A stretch of 64,000 nucleotides of DNA from Alkalispirillum mobile. Its GTDB lineage: Bacteria > Pseudomonadota > Gammaproteobacteria > Nitrococcales > Halorhodospiraceae. Shown piece by piece: positions 38,298 to 48,333 of the stretch (its first letter is position 1; every line of letters starts with the position of its first letter). Made by a program: the position numbers and the translations under genes. The notes beneath the pieces were generated by a model, which saw only the letters and a list, made by a program, of their open reading frames with translations, did no database searches and was not told the origin of the DNA. The DNA lies in NCBI RefSeq assembly GCF_003664325.1, contig NZ_RCDA01000003.1:62001-126000 (forward strand). Direction: 5' to 3'.

Positions 38298-38894
38298 ATG
38301 ATCATGACAATCCTGCTGATAATCGCCGCCTACCTGTTCGGCTCGATCTCCTCGGCCGTGCTCGTCTGCAAGGCCTTCCGGCTGCCCGACCCGCGCCAGG
38401 AGGGGTCCGGGAACCCGGGCGCCACCAACGTGCTGCGCCTGGGGGGCAAGCTGCCGGCCGCACTCACCCTGGGCTTCGACTGGTTGAAGGGCATGTTGCC
38501 GGTGCTGGTGGCGCTGGCGTTGCTGGATGGCTTGTGGGGGATTGGCCTGGTGGGGCTGGCGGCTTTCCTGGGACACCTCTACCCGGTGTTCTTCGGCTTT
38601 CAGGGGGGCAAGGGGGTGGCCACCGGGCTGGGTGTGCTGCTGGGCTGGTCGCCGGTGGCGCTGCTGCTCACCGGCGCCACCTGGCTGCTGGTCGCCGCGG
38701 CATCCCGGTACTCCTCTCTGGCCGCACTCATCGCCTTCGTGCTGGCGCCGGTCTGGATCGCGGTGGTGACCGGCAGCGCGGCACTGACCACCTGCATGTT
38801 CGTGATCACCGCCTTCAGCTGGTGGCGACACCGGAGCAACCTCAAGCGCCTGGCCGCCGGCGAGGAGCCGAAGATCGGCCGCCGCAAGGGCTGA
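38298..38894 (+). CDS. plsY: Acyl-phosphate glycerol-3-phosphate acyltransferase PlsY
   Basis: A 198-residue inner-membrane acyltransferase that makes lysophosphatidate from acyl-phosphate. It has about five transmembrane helices and the three PlsY motifs: GSGNPGATNVLR, the GHLYPVFFGFQGGKGVATGLG block, and the C-terminal RHRSNLKRL. A TTG five codons upstream is in frame but the ATG fits better. Length fits E. coli PlsY (205). It converges with tsaD, 11 bp apart. Confidence 0.95.
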   Translation: MIMTILLIIAAYLFGSISSAVLVCKAFRLPDPRQEGSGNPGATNVLRLGGKLPAALTLGFDWLKGMLPVLVALALLDGLWGIGLVGLAAFLGHLYPVFFGFQGGKGVATGLGVLLGWSPVALLLTGATWLLVAAASRYSSLAALIAFVLAPVWIAVVTGSAALTTCMFVITAFSWWRHRSNLKRLAAGEEPKIGRRKG

Positions 38895-38905
38895 GGCGGT
38901 GCGCG

Positions 38906-39916
38906 TCAGGCCGGGGGCCTGAGCTCGCTCAGCGGCCAGCGGGCGGTGACACTGAAATCCAGGTCATCGTGCTGGCCCTCGCACAGCCGGCACCAGCCGG
39001 CGTAGGCCACCATGGCGCCGTTATCGGTGCACAGGGCCAGCCGCGGATAGTGCACGGCAGCGCGCTCCTTCTCCGCCATCGCGGCCATGCGGTCGCGCAA
39101 CAGGGTGTTGGCGCCCACGCCGCCGGAGATCACCAGCCGCGGGCTGCCGGTCTCCCGCAGCGCCCGCCGGCACTTGATCACCAGAGTGTCCACCACCGCC
39201 TCCTGGAAGGCGGCCGCGATATCCGCCCGGTCGGCCTCCGTGCTCTGCTGTACCGTCTGCAGCACCCGGGTCTTCAGGCCGCTGAAGCTGAAGTCCAGCC
39301 CGGGGCGGTCGGTCATGGGGCGGGGGAAGCGGTAGCGGCCGGCGTCCCCGGTGCGTGCCAGGCGCTCCAGCTCCGGGCCGCCGGGGTAGGGCAGGCCCAG
39401 CAGCTTGGCGGTCTTGTCGAAGGCCTCCCCGGCAGCGTCATCCAGGGTCTCCCCCAACACGTGGTAGCGGCCGATCCCGGCCACCTGCACCAGCAGGGTA
39501 TGGCCGCCGGAGACCAGCAGGGCCACAAAGGGGAAGGCCGGCGGGTCCGGCTCCAGCATGGGGGCCAGCAGGTGGGCCTCCATGTGGTGCACGCCCAGCG
39601 CCGGCACCCCCAGGCCCCAGGCCAGGCTGCGGGCCATGCCGGCCCCGACCATCAGCGCGCCCACCAGGCCCGGGCCGCGGGTGTAGGCCACCGCGTCGAC
39701 GGACGCCAGGTCGCAGTTGGCCTCGGCCAGTACCCGGCGGGTCAGGGGGATGACCCGCCGTACGTGGTCGCGCGAGGCCAGTTCGGGCACCACGCCGCCA
39801 TATTCCGCGTGGGTGGCCACCTGGCTGTGCAGGGCGTGGGCCATCAGCCCCTGGGTGCTGTCGTAAAGGGCCAGGCCGGTCTCATCACAGGAGCTTTCTA
39901 CACCGAGTACACGCAT
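38906..39916 (-). CDS. tsaD: tRNA threonylcarbamoyladenosine transferase TsaD
   Basis: A 336-residue ASKHA-fold enzyme that, with TsaB and TsaE, adds threonylcarbamoyl to A37 of tRNAs reading ANN codons. Iron-binding HMEAH is present ([10 protein letters not shown]), as are the ATP-site blocks [17 protein letters not shown] and ISGGVGAN. The start [14 protein letters not shown] is canonical. Length equals E. coli TsaD (337). It is divergent from rpsU, a conserved arrangement. It is relevant here because the downstream tRNA-Ile(CAU) belongs to the ANN-reading set. Confidence 0.97.
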   Translation of the reverse strand: MRVLGVESSCDETGLALYDSTQGLMAHALHSQVATHAEYGGVVPELASRDHVRRVIPLTRRVLAEANCDLASVDAVAYTRGPGLVGALMVGAGMARSLAWGLGVPALGVHHMEAHLLAPMLEPDPPAFPFVALLVSGGHTLLVQVAGIGRYHVLGETLDDAAGEAFDKTAKLLGLPYPGGPELERLARTGDAGRYRFPRPMTDRPGLDFSFSGLKTRVLQTVQQSTEADRADIAAAFQEAVVDTLVIKCRRALRETGSPRLVISGGVGANTLLRDRMAAMAEKERAAVHYPRLALCTDNGAMVAYAGWCRLCEGQHDDLDFSVTARWPLSELRPPA

Positions 39917-39942
39917 GTGCTATCTTTTTCCGCTTAAGGGTT

Positions 39943-39971
39943 TTGCATTCGCCGCGGGGCGCGGATAGAAT
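39943..39971 (+). promoter_or_regulatory. Likely sigma-70 promoter of rpsU
   Basis: TTGCAT (39943-39948), a 17-nt spacer and TAGAAT (39966-39971), giving a start near 39978 and a leader of about 67 nt before rpsU. The -10 is five of six to consensus, the -35 only weak. The leader contains a small ACCCC/GGGGT hairpin. Confidence 0.6.
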
Positions 39972-40044
39972 ACCGCGCCTTCACCCCGTATGCAGGGGTG
40001 GTCCAAAAAATTCTCATCAAGCATTTAAAAGGGTGTGATCACGC

Positions 40045-40260
40045 ATGCCGATTGTTAAGGTTCGCGAAAACGAGCCCTTCGAGGTGGCGCTGCGCCGTTT
40101 CAAGCGCTCCTGCGAAAAGGCGGGTGTCCTGTCTGAAATCCGTCGTCGGGAGCACTACGAGAAGCCGACCCAAGAGCGCAAGCGTAAGGCCGCGGCCGCG
40201 GTCAAGCGTCACATGAAGCGCCTGTCCCGCGAACAGGCCCGTCGGCGTCGCCTGTACTGA
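40045..40260 (+). CDS. rpsU: Ribosomal protein S21
   Basis: A 71-residue, very basic S21 (bS21) needed for initiation on the 30S subunit. It begins [27 protein letters not shown] and ends in the arginine-rich helix typical of the family. Length equals E. coli S21. It is the first gene of the rpsU-yqeY-dnaG-rpoD macromolecular-synthesis operon, which couples translation, replication and transcription initiation. Confidence 0.98.
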   Translation: MPIVKVRENEPFEVALRRFKRSCEKAGVLSEIRRREHYEKPTQERKRKAAAAVKRHMKRLSREQARRRRLY

Positions 40261-40284
40261 TCGCAACCGGAACCGGGAGCGAAC

Positions 40285-40743
40285 ATGGCCGCGGCCAGTG
40301 ACTTGAAGCATCGCCTGCAACAGGCGGTCAAGGATGCCATGCGGGCCAAGGACAAGACACGCCTTGGCGTGCTGCGCATGGTGACCGCCGCGGTCAAGCA
40401 GCGTGAGGTGGACGAGCGCACCGAGCTGGACGATGCGCAGGTGCTGGAAGTGCTCACCCGCATGGTCAAGCAGCGGCGCGAGTCCATCGCCCAATACCGC
40501 GACGCCGGTCGGGATGACCTGGCAGCCGTGGAAGAGGCCGAGCTTGAAGTGCTCGCCGAGTTCATGCCCCAGCCGCTCAGCGAGCAGGAGCTGGACGCGC
40601 TGGTCGCGCAGGCGATCAGCGACACCGGCGCCGAGGGCATGCAGGACATGGGCCGGGTCATGGGGCAGCTCAAGTCCCAGGTTCAGGGCCGGGCCGACAT
40701 GGGCGCCGTCAGCAAAATGGTGAAGGCCCGACTGGCGAGCTGA
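40285..40743 (+). CDS. GatB/YqeY domain protein
   Basis: A 152-residue all-helical protein of the YqeY family, equivalent to the C-terminal tRNA-contacting domain of GatB: LKHRLQQAVKDAMRAKDKTRLGVLRMV, then EFMPQPLSEQEL and GRVMGQLKSQVQGRADM. The molecular role of stand-alone YqeY is not established. It lies between rpsU and dnaG, a frequent position outside the enterics. Confidence 0.93.
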   Translation: MAAASDLKHRLQQAVKDAMRAKDKTRLGVLRMVTAAVKQREVDERTELDDAQVLEVLTRMVKQRRESIAQYRDAGRDDLAAVEEAELEVLAEFMPQPLSEQELDALVAQAISDTGAEGMQDMGRVMGQLKSQVQGRADMGAVSKMVKARLAS

Positions 40744-40789
40744 GTCCCGTGCCGGTTGGCGTCACCCGCGCCCACAGGTTCGGGGTGTT

Positions 40790-42640
40790 ATGGCCGGCAG
40801 GATTCCCGACGAGTTCATCGACGAGCTGCTCCACCGCACGGATATCTCCGAGGTGGTAGGCGCCCGTGTGCGTTTGAAAAAGACCGGCGCTAACCTGCTC
40901 GGTCTCTGCCCCTTCCATACCGAAAAGACCCCCTCCTTCACCGTCGCCCCCGCGAAACAGTTCTATCACTGCTTCGGCTGTGGCGCGCACGGCACCGCTA
41001 TCCGCTTCCTCATGGACTACGAGCGGATGGACTTCCGGGAGGCGGTGGAATACCTGGCCCGCCAGGCTGGGATGGAGCTGCCGGCGAGCGCCGCGGCCAC
41101 GCCGGTTCCCGATCGCCATGCCCGGCTTTACGAGGTGCTTGCCGAGGCCGCCGCCTTTTACCAGGACGCCCTGCGTCGCCATCCCGCCCGGAGCAAGGCG
41201 GTGGAGTACTTAAAGCAGCGGGGCCTTTCCGGGGATATCGCGGCGCGATTCGCGCTGGGTTTCTCGCCGCCGGGCTGGGACAACCTGCTCAAGCGCCACC
41301 GTGATCGCCAGGCCGACCTGGTGGAGGCGGGGCTGCTGATCGAGCGAGATGGCGGCCGGGTCTACGACCGCTTCCGCGACCGGATCATGTTCCCCATCCG
41401 CAACCGCCGGGGCACGGTGGTGGGGTTCGGTGGCCGGGTGCTGGGTGATGGCGAGCCCAAGTACCTGAACTCCCCCGAGACCCCGGTCTTCCACAAGGGG
41501 CGGGAGCTCTACGGGCTGTACGAGGCCGTCCAGGCGGAGCGTAACCCGCCGCTGTTGTTGGTGGTGGAGGGCTACATGGATGTGGTGGCCCTGGCCCAGC
41601 ACGGGGTGCAGGGGGCGGTGGCCACCCTGGGCACCGCGGTGACGCCCGACCAGGTCAGCCGCCTGTTCCGGGCCACGGACCGGGTGGTGTTCTGCTTTGA
41701 TGGCGACCGGGCCGGGCGCCAGGCCGCATGGCGGGCGGTGGAGAACAGCCTGCCCGCCATGCGGGAGGGGCGCTCGGTGGAGATCTTGCTGCTGCCCGAG
41801 GGCGAGGACCCGGATAGCCTGGTCCGGGCCGAGGGGCCCGAGGCCTTCCGGGGGCGCCTGGAGGCGGAGACCCGTCCGCTCGCCGAGTACAGCCTGGAGG
41901 CGCTCGCCGAGGGGCTGAAACCGGACACGGTGGATGACCGGGCGCGCCTGGTACAGCGCGCGCTGCCGCTGGTGCAGCGCCTGCCGGTGGGCATCTACCG
42001 CGATTTTTACATCGAGAAACTGGCCGAGTTGGCGCACACCCGGGTGGAGCGCATCGAGCAGGCCCTGCAGCAGTCGTCGGCAGGCGCCCGTGAACCGGCA
42101 AGGCCGCCGATGGAGCGACCCCGCACGGCCGGCCGGGGCCGGACCGGCTCCGCCATGGTGCGCCGGACCCCGGTGCGCCAGGCCCTGACCCTGCTGCTGC
42201 AGCGCCCGGCGTTGGCAGAGCAAGCCGGTCCCCTGGATGAGCTGCACGGGGATCTGCCCGGGCTTGAGTTGTTGCGCCAGATCCTTGAAATCGCGCGCGA
42301 CCACCCCGATGTCAGTACAGCGGGGCTGTTGCAGCGTTTTCAAGGTCATCCGCAGGAAACCGCCCTTTGGCGCCTGGCCACCTGGGAGCTGCCGGGGGGC
42401 GATGTGGCGGCGGAGTTCGAGGACTGCATGGGCCGTGTTCGCCAGGCCTGCAGCAGCGAGCAGACCAGTCAATTGCGTGCCGCCCTCACCGAGGAGCACG
42501 ACTTCGACGCGGCCAAGGACAAGCTGCGCGTGTTGATGCAGCGGCGCAGGCTGCAATACTTGCAGGAAAAGTCGAAGCGGGGAGCGCTGGACGAGAGGGA
42601 ATCGAGGGAACTGCAGACCCTGGAGCAGGGTCAACTTTGA
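40790..42640 (+). CDS. dnaG: DNA primase
   Basis: A 616-residue primase that makes RNA primers at the replication fork. The N-terminal CHC2 zinc ribbon is Cys40, His43, Cys61, Cys64 (LCPFH...YHCFGCG). The RNA-polymerase core contains the TOPRIM acidic motif VVEGYMDVVAL and FDGDRAGRQAA. The C-terminal region after about residue 440 is the DnaB helicase-binding bundle. Length is typical for gammaproteobacteria (580-660). Confidence 0.97.
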   Translation: MAGRIPDEFIDELLHRTDISEVVGARVRLKKTGANLLGLCPFHTEKTPSFTVAPAKQFYHCFGCGAHGTAIRFLMDYERMDFREAVEYLARQAGMELPASAAATPVPDRHARLYEVLAEAAAFYQDALRRHPARSKAVEYLKQRGLSGDIAARFALGFSPPGWDNLLKRHRDRQADLVEAGLLIERDGGRVYDRFRDRIMFPIRNRRGTVVGFGGRVLGDGEPKYLNSPETPVFHKGRELYGLYEAVQAERNPPLLLVVEGYMDVVALAQHGVQGAVATLGTAVTPDQVSRLFRATDRVVFCFDGDRAGRQAAWRAVENSLPAMREGRSVEILLLPEGEDPDSLVRAEGPEAFRGRLEAETRPLAEYSLEALAEGLKPDTVDDRARLVQRALPLVQRLPVGIYRDFYIEKLAELAHTRVERIEQALQQSSAGAREPARPPMERPRTAGRGRTGSAMVRRTPVRQALTLLLQRPALAEQAGPLDELHGDLPGLELLRQILEIARDHPDVSTAGLLQRFQGHPQETALWRLATWELPGGDVAAEFEDCMGRVRQACSSEQTSQLRAALTEEHDFDAAKDKLRVLMQRRRLQYLQEKSKRGALDERESRELQTLEQGQL

Positions 42641-42652
42641 TACGACGCAGTC

Positions 42653-42682
42653 TTGTCAGCAGCCTGCACTGCCACTTATACT
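42653..42682 (+). promoter_or_regulatory. Sigma-70 promoter of rpoD
   Basis: TTGTCA (42653-42658), an 18-nt spacer and TATACT (42677-42682), each five of six to consensus, in the 97-bp gap between dnaG and rpoD. The transcript would start inside a GCCGGG/CCCGGC hairpin (42683-42705). An internal promoter before rpoD is known from E. coli as well. Confidence 0.7.
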
Positions 42683-42737
42683 GCCGGGTTCACCAACTGC
42701 CCGGCAAGTTCACCGCCGCCTCAGGTAACTGTACTCT

Positions 42738-44534
<1,797 letters not shown>

Positions 44535-44547
44535 CGGTTGCAGGGCT

Positions 44548-44580
44548 GCTGGCCGGGCCGGTGACCCCGGCCCGGCCAGC
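44548..44580 (+). terminator. 14-bp hairpin after rpoD
   Basis: A perfect 14-bp stem (GCTGGCCGGGCCGG at 44548-44561 with 44567-44580) and a 5-nt loop, starting 13 bp after the rpoD stop. There is no T-run. It probably ends or stabilises the operon transcript. The loop overlaps the tRNA promoter -35. Confidence 0.7.
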
Positions 44581-44590
44581 GGTATATACT
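44561..44590 (+). promoter_or_regulatory. Candidate promoter of tRNA-Ile(CAU)
   Basis: GTGACC (44561-44566), an 18-nt spacer and TATACT (44585-44590), giving a start near 44597, about 18 nt before the mature tRNA. The -10 is strong, the -35 is four of six and lies in the loop of the rpoD hairpin. Confidence 0.55.
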
Positions 44591-44614
44591 CCCTTCCCGA
44601 ACCCACCCAGATAC

Positions 44615-44691
44615 GGGCCTGTAGCTCAGTTGGTTAGAGCAGTCGACTCATAATCGATAGGTCGCAGGTTCAAGTCCTGCCGGGCCCACCA
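44615..44691 (+). tRNA. tRNA-Ile (anticodon CAU, lysidine type)
   Basis: A complete 77-nt cloverleaf with encoded CCA. The acceptor stem is GGGCCTG/CGGGCCC with one G-U pair, the D-arm is GCTC/GAGC, the anticodon stem is GTCGA/TCGAT and the loop is CTCATAA, so the anticodon is CAT. The T-arm is GCAGG/CCTGC with loop TTCAAGT. The anticodon arm CGACTCATAATCG and the GGTCGC segment match E. coli ileX (isoleucine, C34 modified to lysidine by TilS), not elongator tRNA-Met. The assignment to Ile rests on this resemblance. Confidence 0.85.
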
Positions 44692-44703
44692 GCACCGCTC
44701 GTC

Positions 44704-44728
44704 AAGCCCGCCCCGCGCGGGCTTTTTT
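44704..44728 (+). terminator. Intrinsic terminator of the tRNA gene
   Basis: AAGCCCGC / GCGGGCTT stem with a 5-nt loop, ending in a run of six T. It is 12 bp after the tRNA CCA end. Confidence 0.93.
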
Positions 44729-44839
44729 GCGTCTGCGGCATTGTTGTGCCGCGCGGAAAGCTGTGTTCGTGGCCCAGGCCTTCCTCTTCCCACAGCCCTG
44801 CGTAAGCTGTCCGGATAGACCGTTCAACCGGGAGCGACC

Positions 44840-45778
44840 ATGCGACTGCTGGGTATCCACCACCTGACTGCTATCACCGCCGATGCGCCGGGCAACCTGG
44901 CCTTCTACACCGGCACACTGGGCATGCGGCTGGTCAAGAAGACGGTCAACCAGGACCAGACCGAGGCCTATCACCTGTATTACGCCGATGCCGTGGGTTC
45001 GCCGGGTACCGACATTACCTTCTTCGATTTCCCCGCGCCCCCGGAACGGCGGGGAAGCCAGAGCATCTGCCGTACCGCGCTGCGGGTGGCCGGCGAGGAG
45101 GCCCTGGCGTGGTGGCAGGCCCGCTTGGAGGCCGCCGGCGTCCCCTGCGGCGGGATCACGACCCGGGATGGCCGTCGGGTTATCGACTTCGAGGATCCGG
45201 AGGGGCAGCGCCTGAGCCTGGTGGACGACGGTGGTGAGGGCGAGCCCGCCCGGCCCTGGTCCGGCAGCCCGGTACCGGCGGCCCTCCAGGTTCGGGGCCT
45301 GGGGCCGATCACCCTCAGCGTACGCGAGCCCGAGGCGCTGGATAACCTGCTGACCGCTGCCCTGGGGATGCGGGAGGTGCGCCGCTACCGCGATGATGGG
45401 GTGGCGGTGCGGGTGTACGCCATGGGCCCTGGGGGCGCTGGAGCGGAATTGCACGTAGCCGAGGAACCGGACCGGGCCCCCGCCCGCCCGGGAGCCGGCG
45501 GGGTGCACCACGTGGCGTTTCGGGTCGCGGACGATGAGTACGAGGCCTGGGCCCGCCACCTGGCCGACATCCGCCTGCCCAACAGCGGTCCGGTGGATCG
45601 CTTCTATTTCCGCAGCCTGTATTTCCGGGAGCCCAACGGGATCCTCATGGAGCTGGCCAGCGACGGACCCGGGTTCGCGACGGATGAGCCCCTGGAGCAC
45701 CTGGGCGAATCCCTGACGCTGCCGCCCTTCCTGGAGTCTCGGCGGGAGGCGATCGAACGCCGGCTTAAGCCCCTGTAA
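44840..45778 (+). CDS. VOC-family ring-cleaving dioxygenase (MhqO-like)
   Basis: A 312-residue protein with two vicinal-oxygen-chelate repeats. The first begins GIHHLTAITADAPGNLAFYTGTLGMRLVKKTVNQD, the typical start of the MhqO/MhqA hydroquinone dioxygenase group. The second contains GGVHHVAFRV and ends with GILMELASDGPGF, supplying the metal ligands His, His and Glu. Relatives protect against quinones and electrophiles. The next gene on the other strand is a flavin reductase, convergent. The actual substrate is not known. Confidence 0.85.
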   Translation: MRLLGIHHLTAITADAPGNLAFYTGTLGMRLVKKTVNQDQTEAYHLYYADAVGSPGTDITFFDFPAPPERRGSQSICRTALRVAGEEALAWWQARLEAAGVPCGGITTRDGRRVIDFEDPEGQRLSLVDDGGEGEPARPWSGSPVPAALQVRGLGPITLSVREPEALDNLLTAALGMREVRRYRDDGVAVRVYAMGPGGAGAELHVAEEPDRAPARPGAGGVHHVAFRVADDEYEAWARHLADIRLPNSGPVDRFYFRSLYFREPNGILMELASDGPGFATDEPLEHLGESLTLPPFLESRREAIERRLKPL

Positions 45779-45823
45779 GCGACCGGCCCGATGCGGCAAG
45801 CCACCGGGCCGGCGACGTCGGCC

Positions 45824-46444
45824 TTAGCCCGGCCGGTGCATGCGGAAACGCTGGGCGGGGCCCACCGTAAAGTAGTCGGCTGGGCCACCGCCACGGAGAA
45901 TGGGCTCCGCGGCGGTGGTGTCGTAGACACCGTCCTGCAGCAGGGCCGGGTCGATGTGCACGCCCACCACTTCGCCGAAGACCATCCACGTGTCCACCGG
46001 CTGCTGGTCGGCCCCCTGCAGTTGCAGCAGTTGGCTCAGCCGGCACTCGAAGGCCACCGGCGATTCGGCGACCCGGGGCACGTCCACCAGCCGGCAGGGG
46101 GCCGGGGTAAGGCCGGCCAGTTCAAACTCGCTGACCTCCGCCGGTACGCTGGAGCTGGTCAGGTTCATCGCCTCCGCCAGGGGAAGGGTGGCCAGGTTCC
46201 AGACAAAGCAGCCGGTGTCGGCGATGTTCCGCACCGAATCCTTATAGCCGATGCTGGAGAAGCCGATGATCGGCGGCCGGTAGTTGAAGGCATTGAAGAA
46301 GCTGTAGGGTGCCAGATTGATCTGCCCCCGGTGGTCGCTGGAGGCCACCCAGCCGATGGGTCGGGGTGCGACGATGGCGTTGAAGGGGTCATGGGCCAGA
46401 CCATGCCCCTTGCCCGGTTCGTAAAAGTAGTATTGCGTGGTCAT
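45824..46444 (-). CDS. Flavin reductase-like (FMN-binding split-barrel) protein
   Basis: A 206-residue protein of the flavin reductase/DIM6-NTAB family. Features are PFNAIVAPRPIGWVAS at the flavin-binding start, NLAPYSFFNAFNYRPPIIGFS, KDSVRNIADTG and FVWNLAT. The family binds FMN and passes electrons from NAD(P)H or acts as an oxidoreductase; the electron acceptor cannot be decided. It is divergent from ggt and convergent with the VOC dioxygenase; the neighbourhood hints at redox or quinone metabolism. Confidence 0.87.
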   Translation of the reverse strand: MTTQYYFYEPGKGHGLAHDPFNAIVAPRPIGWVASSDHRGQINLAPYSFFNAFNYRPPIIGFSSIGYKDSVRNIADTGCFVWNLATLPLAEAMNLTSSSVPAEVSEFELAGLTPAPCRLVDVPRVAESPVAFECRLSQLLQLQGADQQPVDTWMVFGEVVGVHIDPALLQDGVYDTTAAEPILRGGGPADYFTVGPAQRFRMHRPG

Positions 46445-46532
46445 GCCCTCACCTTGGCCGGAGCGCCCCGGGGCGCGTCAATAGCGAGCATACACGGTAC
46501 GCTGAAAACAACGCACGGTTGGATGGATCGAC

Positions 46533-48296
46533 ATGAGTGAACCCTTGCCACCACCCGCCCCAATGCGCCGATGGTGCCTCCGCCTGCCCGCGGCCTGCGC
46601 CCTGGTCGCCCTGCTGATGGCGCCTCTTGCCAGCGGCGACACCCCGCCCTGGGTGGCGGAGGAAAAACGCACCGCCCAGGGCGAGGGGGCCATGGCGGTG
46701 ACCGCCAACCCCCACGCTACCCGGGCGGCCCATGAGATGCTGGCTGCCGGGGGCAGTGCCGTGGATGCGGCCATCGCCGCGCAGCTGGTGCTCACCCTGG
46801 TGGAGCCCCAGTCCAGCGGCATCGGCGGCGGCGCCTTTCTGCTGCACCACGACGCCGAGACCGGTGAAACGCTGGCCTACGACGGCCGGGAGACCGCGCC
46901 GGCGGCGGCGGACGCCGAACTCTTCCTGCAGGAGGGCGAGCCCATGGACTTCCGCGAGGCGGTCAGCGGCGGCCTCGCCGTGGGTGTCCCCGGCGTGGTG
47001 CGGCTGTTAGAGCGCGCCCATGACCACCACGGTGTCCTGCCGTGGGCGGAGCTGTTCCAACCGGCCATCGAGCTGGCGCGGGAGGGCTTCGAGGTCAGTC
47101 CTCGCCTGAACGACATCCTCCAGAGCGACTGGGCCATCGTCGACCACGAGGCCGCCCGGGCCTATTTCCACACCGACGAGGGTGAGCCCCTGCCGGTGGG
47201 CCAGCGCCTGCGCAACCCGGCGCTGGCCGATACCCTGCACCGGATCGCCGAGGAGGGGGCGGAGGCCTTTTACGCGGGCCCCATCGCCGAGGATATCGTC
47301 GACGCCGTGCAGGGGGCGGCGCACAACCCGGGCCGGCTGACCCTGGAGGACATGGCCGGTTACCGGGCGGAATTGCGGGCGCCGGTCTGTGCGCCCTACG
47401 CCGGGCACCGGGTCTGCAGCGCACCGCCCCCGGCCGGCGGGTTCGTCGTGCTGCAGATCCTGGGGCTACTGGAGCGGGCGGAGGGCGCCCACCCCCCGGA
47501 GGATGAGGTCGACCGCGCCCACCTGCTGGCGGAGGCCTCGCGCCTGGCCTACGCGGACCGCGCCCGCTTCGCCGCCGATCCGGACCACGAACCGGTGCCG
47601 GTGGCTGAGCTGCTGGACCCCGATTACTTGGACGAACGCGCCGCCCTGGTCGACCCGACCCAGAGCCTGGGCGAGGCGGAAGCCGGGCTGGTAATGGAGC
47701 CGGAGCAGGCCGCCATGCCCCGGGGGCCGGCGCGGCCCTCCACCTCCCACCTCTCCATCGTGGATGCCCAGGGCAATGCCGTGTCCATGACCTCGTCGGT
47801 GGAGATGCCCTTCGGCTCCGGGCTGTTCGTGCGCGGCTTCATCCTGAACAACCAGCTGACCGACTTCGCCTTTGAGCCGGAGGACCGCGAGGGCAATCCG
47901 GTGGCCAACCGGGTGGCACCGGGCAAGCGCCCCATGAGCGCCATGTCGCCCACCCTCGCCTTCGAGGACGACGCCCTGCGCCTGGCCGTGGGCTCGCCGG
48001 GCGGCCCCTGGATCATCGGTTACACCGCCCGCCGCCTGGCGCTGGTGTTGGGGGAGGGGGCGCCGCTGGCCGAGGCGGTGGCCGCACCCAACTGGAACAA
48101 CCGCAACGGCCCCACCAAGCTGGAAGAGATGGAGGGCAGCGAGGCGCTGGCCGAGGCCCTGCGCGAGCGTGGCCACGAGGTGTCGGTGCGGGGGATGACC
48201 AGCGGGGTGCACGCCATCTGGGTGGACGGTGACGGGGTGCGCCACGGGGCCGCTGACCCGAGGCGGGAGGGCACGGTGCTGCACGTGGAGCCGTAA
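46533..48296 (+). CDS. ggt: Gamma-glutamyltransferase
   Basis: A 587-residue periplasmic Ntn-hydrolase that cleaves the gamma-glutamyl bond of glutathione. The signal peptide covers about residues 11-35. The precursor is expected to self-cleave before the threonine of RPSTSHLSIVD, giving large and small subunits; this is the family position of Thr391 of E. coli. GIGGGAFLLHH and PGKRPMSAMSPTL are other conserved segments. The mature protein is rich in Glu and Asp, fitting a salt-exposed location. With gor in the window, glutathione turnover is well represented. Confidence 0.94.
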   Translation: MSEPLPPPAPMRRWCLRLPAACALVALLMAPLASGDTPPWVAEEKRTAQGEGAMAVTANPHATRAAHEMLAAGGSAVDAAIAAQLVLTLVEPQSSGIGGGAFLLHHDAETGETLAYDGRETAPAAADAELFLQEGEPMDFREAVSGGLAVGVPGVVRLLERAHDHHGVLPWAELFQPAIELAREGFEVSPRLNDILQSDWAIVDHEAARAYFHTDEGEPLPVGQRLRNPALADTLHRIAEEGAEAFYAGPIAEDIVDAVQGAAHNPGRLTLEDMAGYRAELRAPVCAPYAGHRVCSAPPPAGGFVVLQILGLLERAEGAHPPEDEVDRAHLLAEASRLAYADRARFAADPDHEPVPVAELLDPDYLDERAALVDPTQSLGEAEAGLVMEPEQAAMPRGPARPSTSHLSIVDAQGNAVSMTSSVEMPFGSGLFVRGFILNNQLTDFAFEPEDREGNPVANRVAPGKRPMSAMSPTLAFEDDALRLAVGSPGGPWIIGYTARRLALVLGEGAPLAEAVAAPNWNNRNGPTKLEEMEGSEALAEALRERGHEVSVRGMTSGVHAIWVDGDGVRHGAADPRREGTVLHVEP

Positions 48297-48299
48297 TGC

Positions 48300-48324
48300 G
48301 GCGCGGTTGCGGGTTGGCCGCGCC
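48300..48324. terminator. Small hairpin between ggt and fliD
   Basis: A 7-bp stem GGCGCGG / CCGCGCC with an 11-nt loop in the 37-bp gap between the convergent ggt and fliD stops. No T-run. It could serve both genes. Confidence 0.4.
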
Positions 48325-48333
48325 TCAGTGGAT

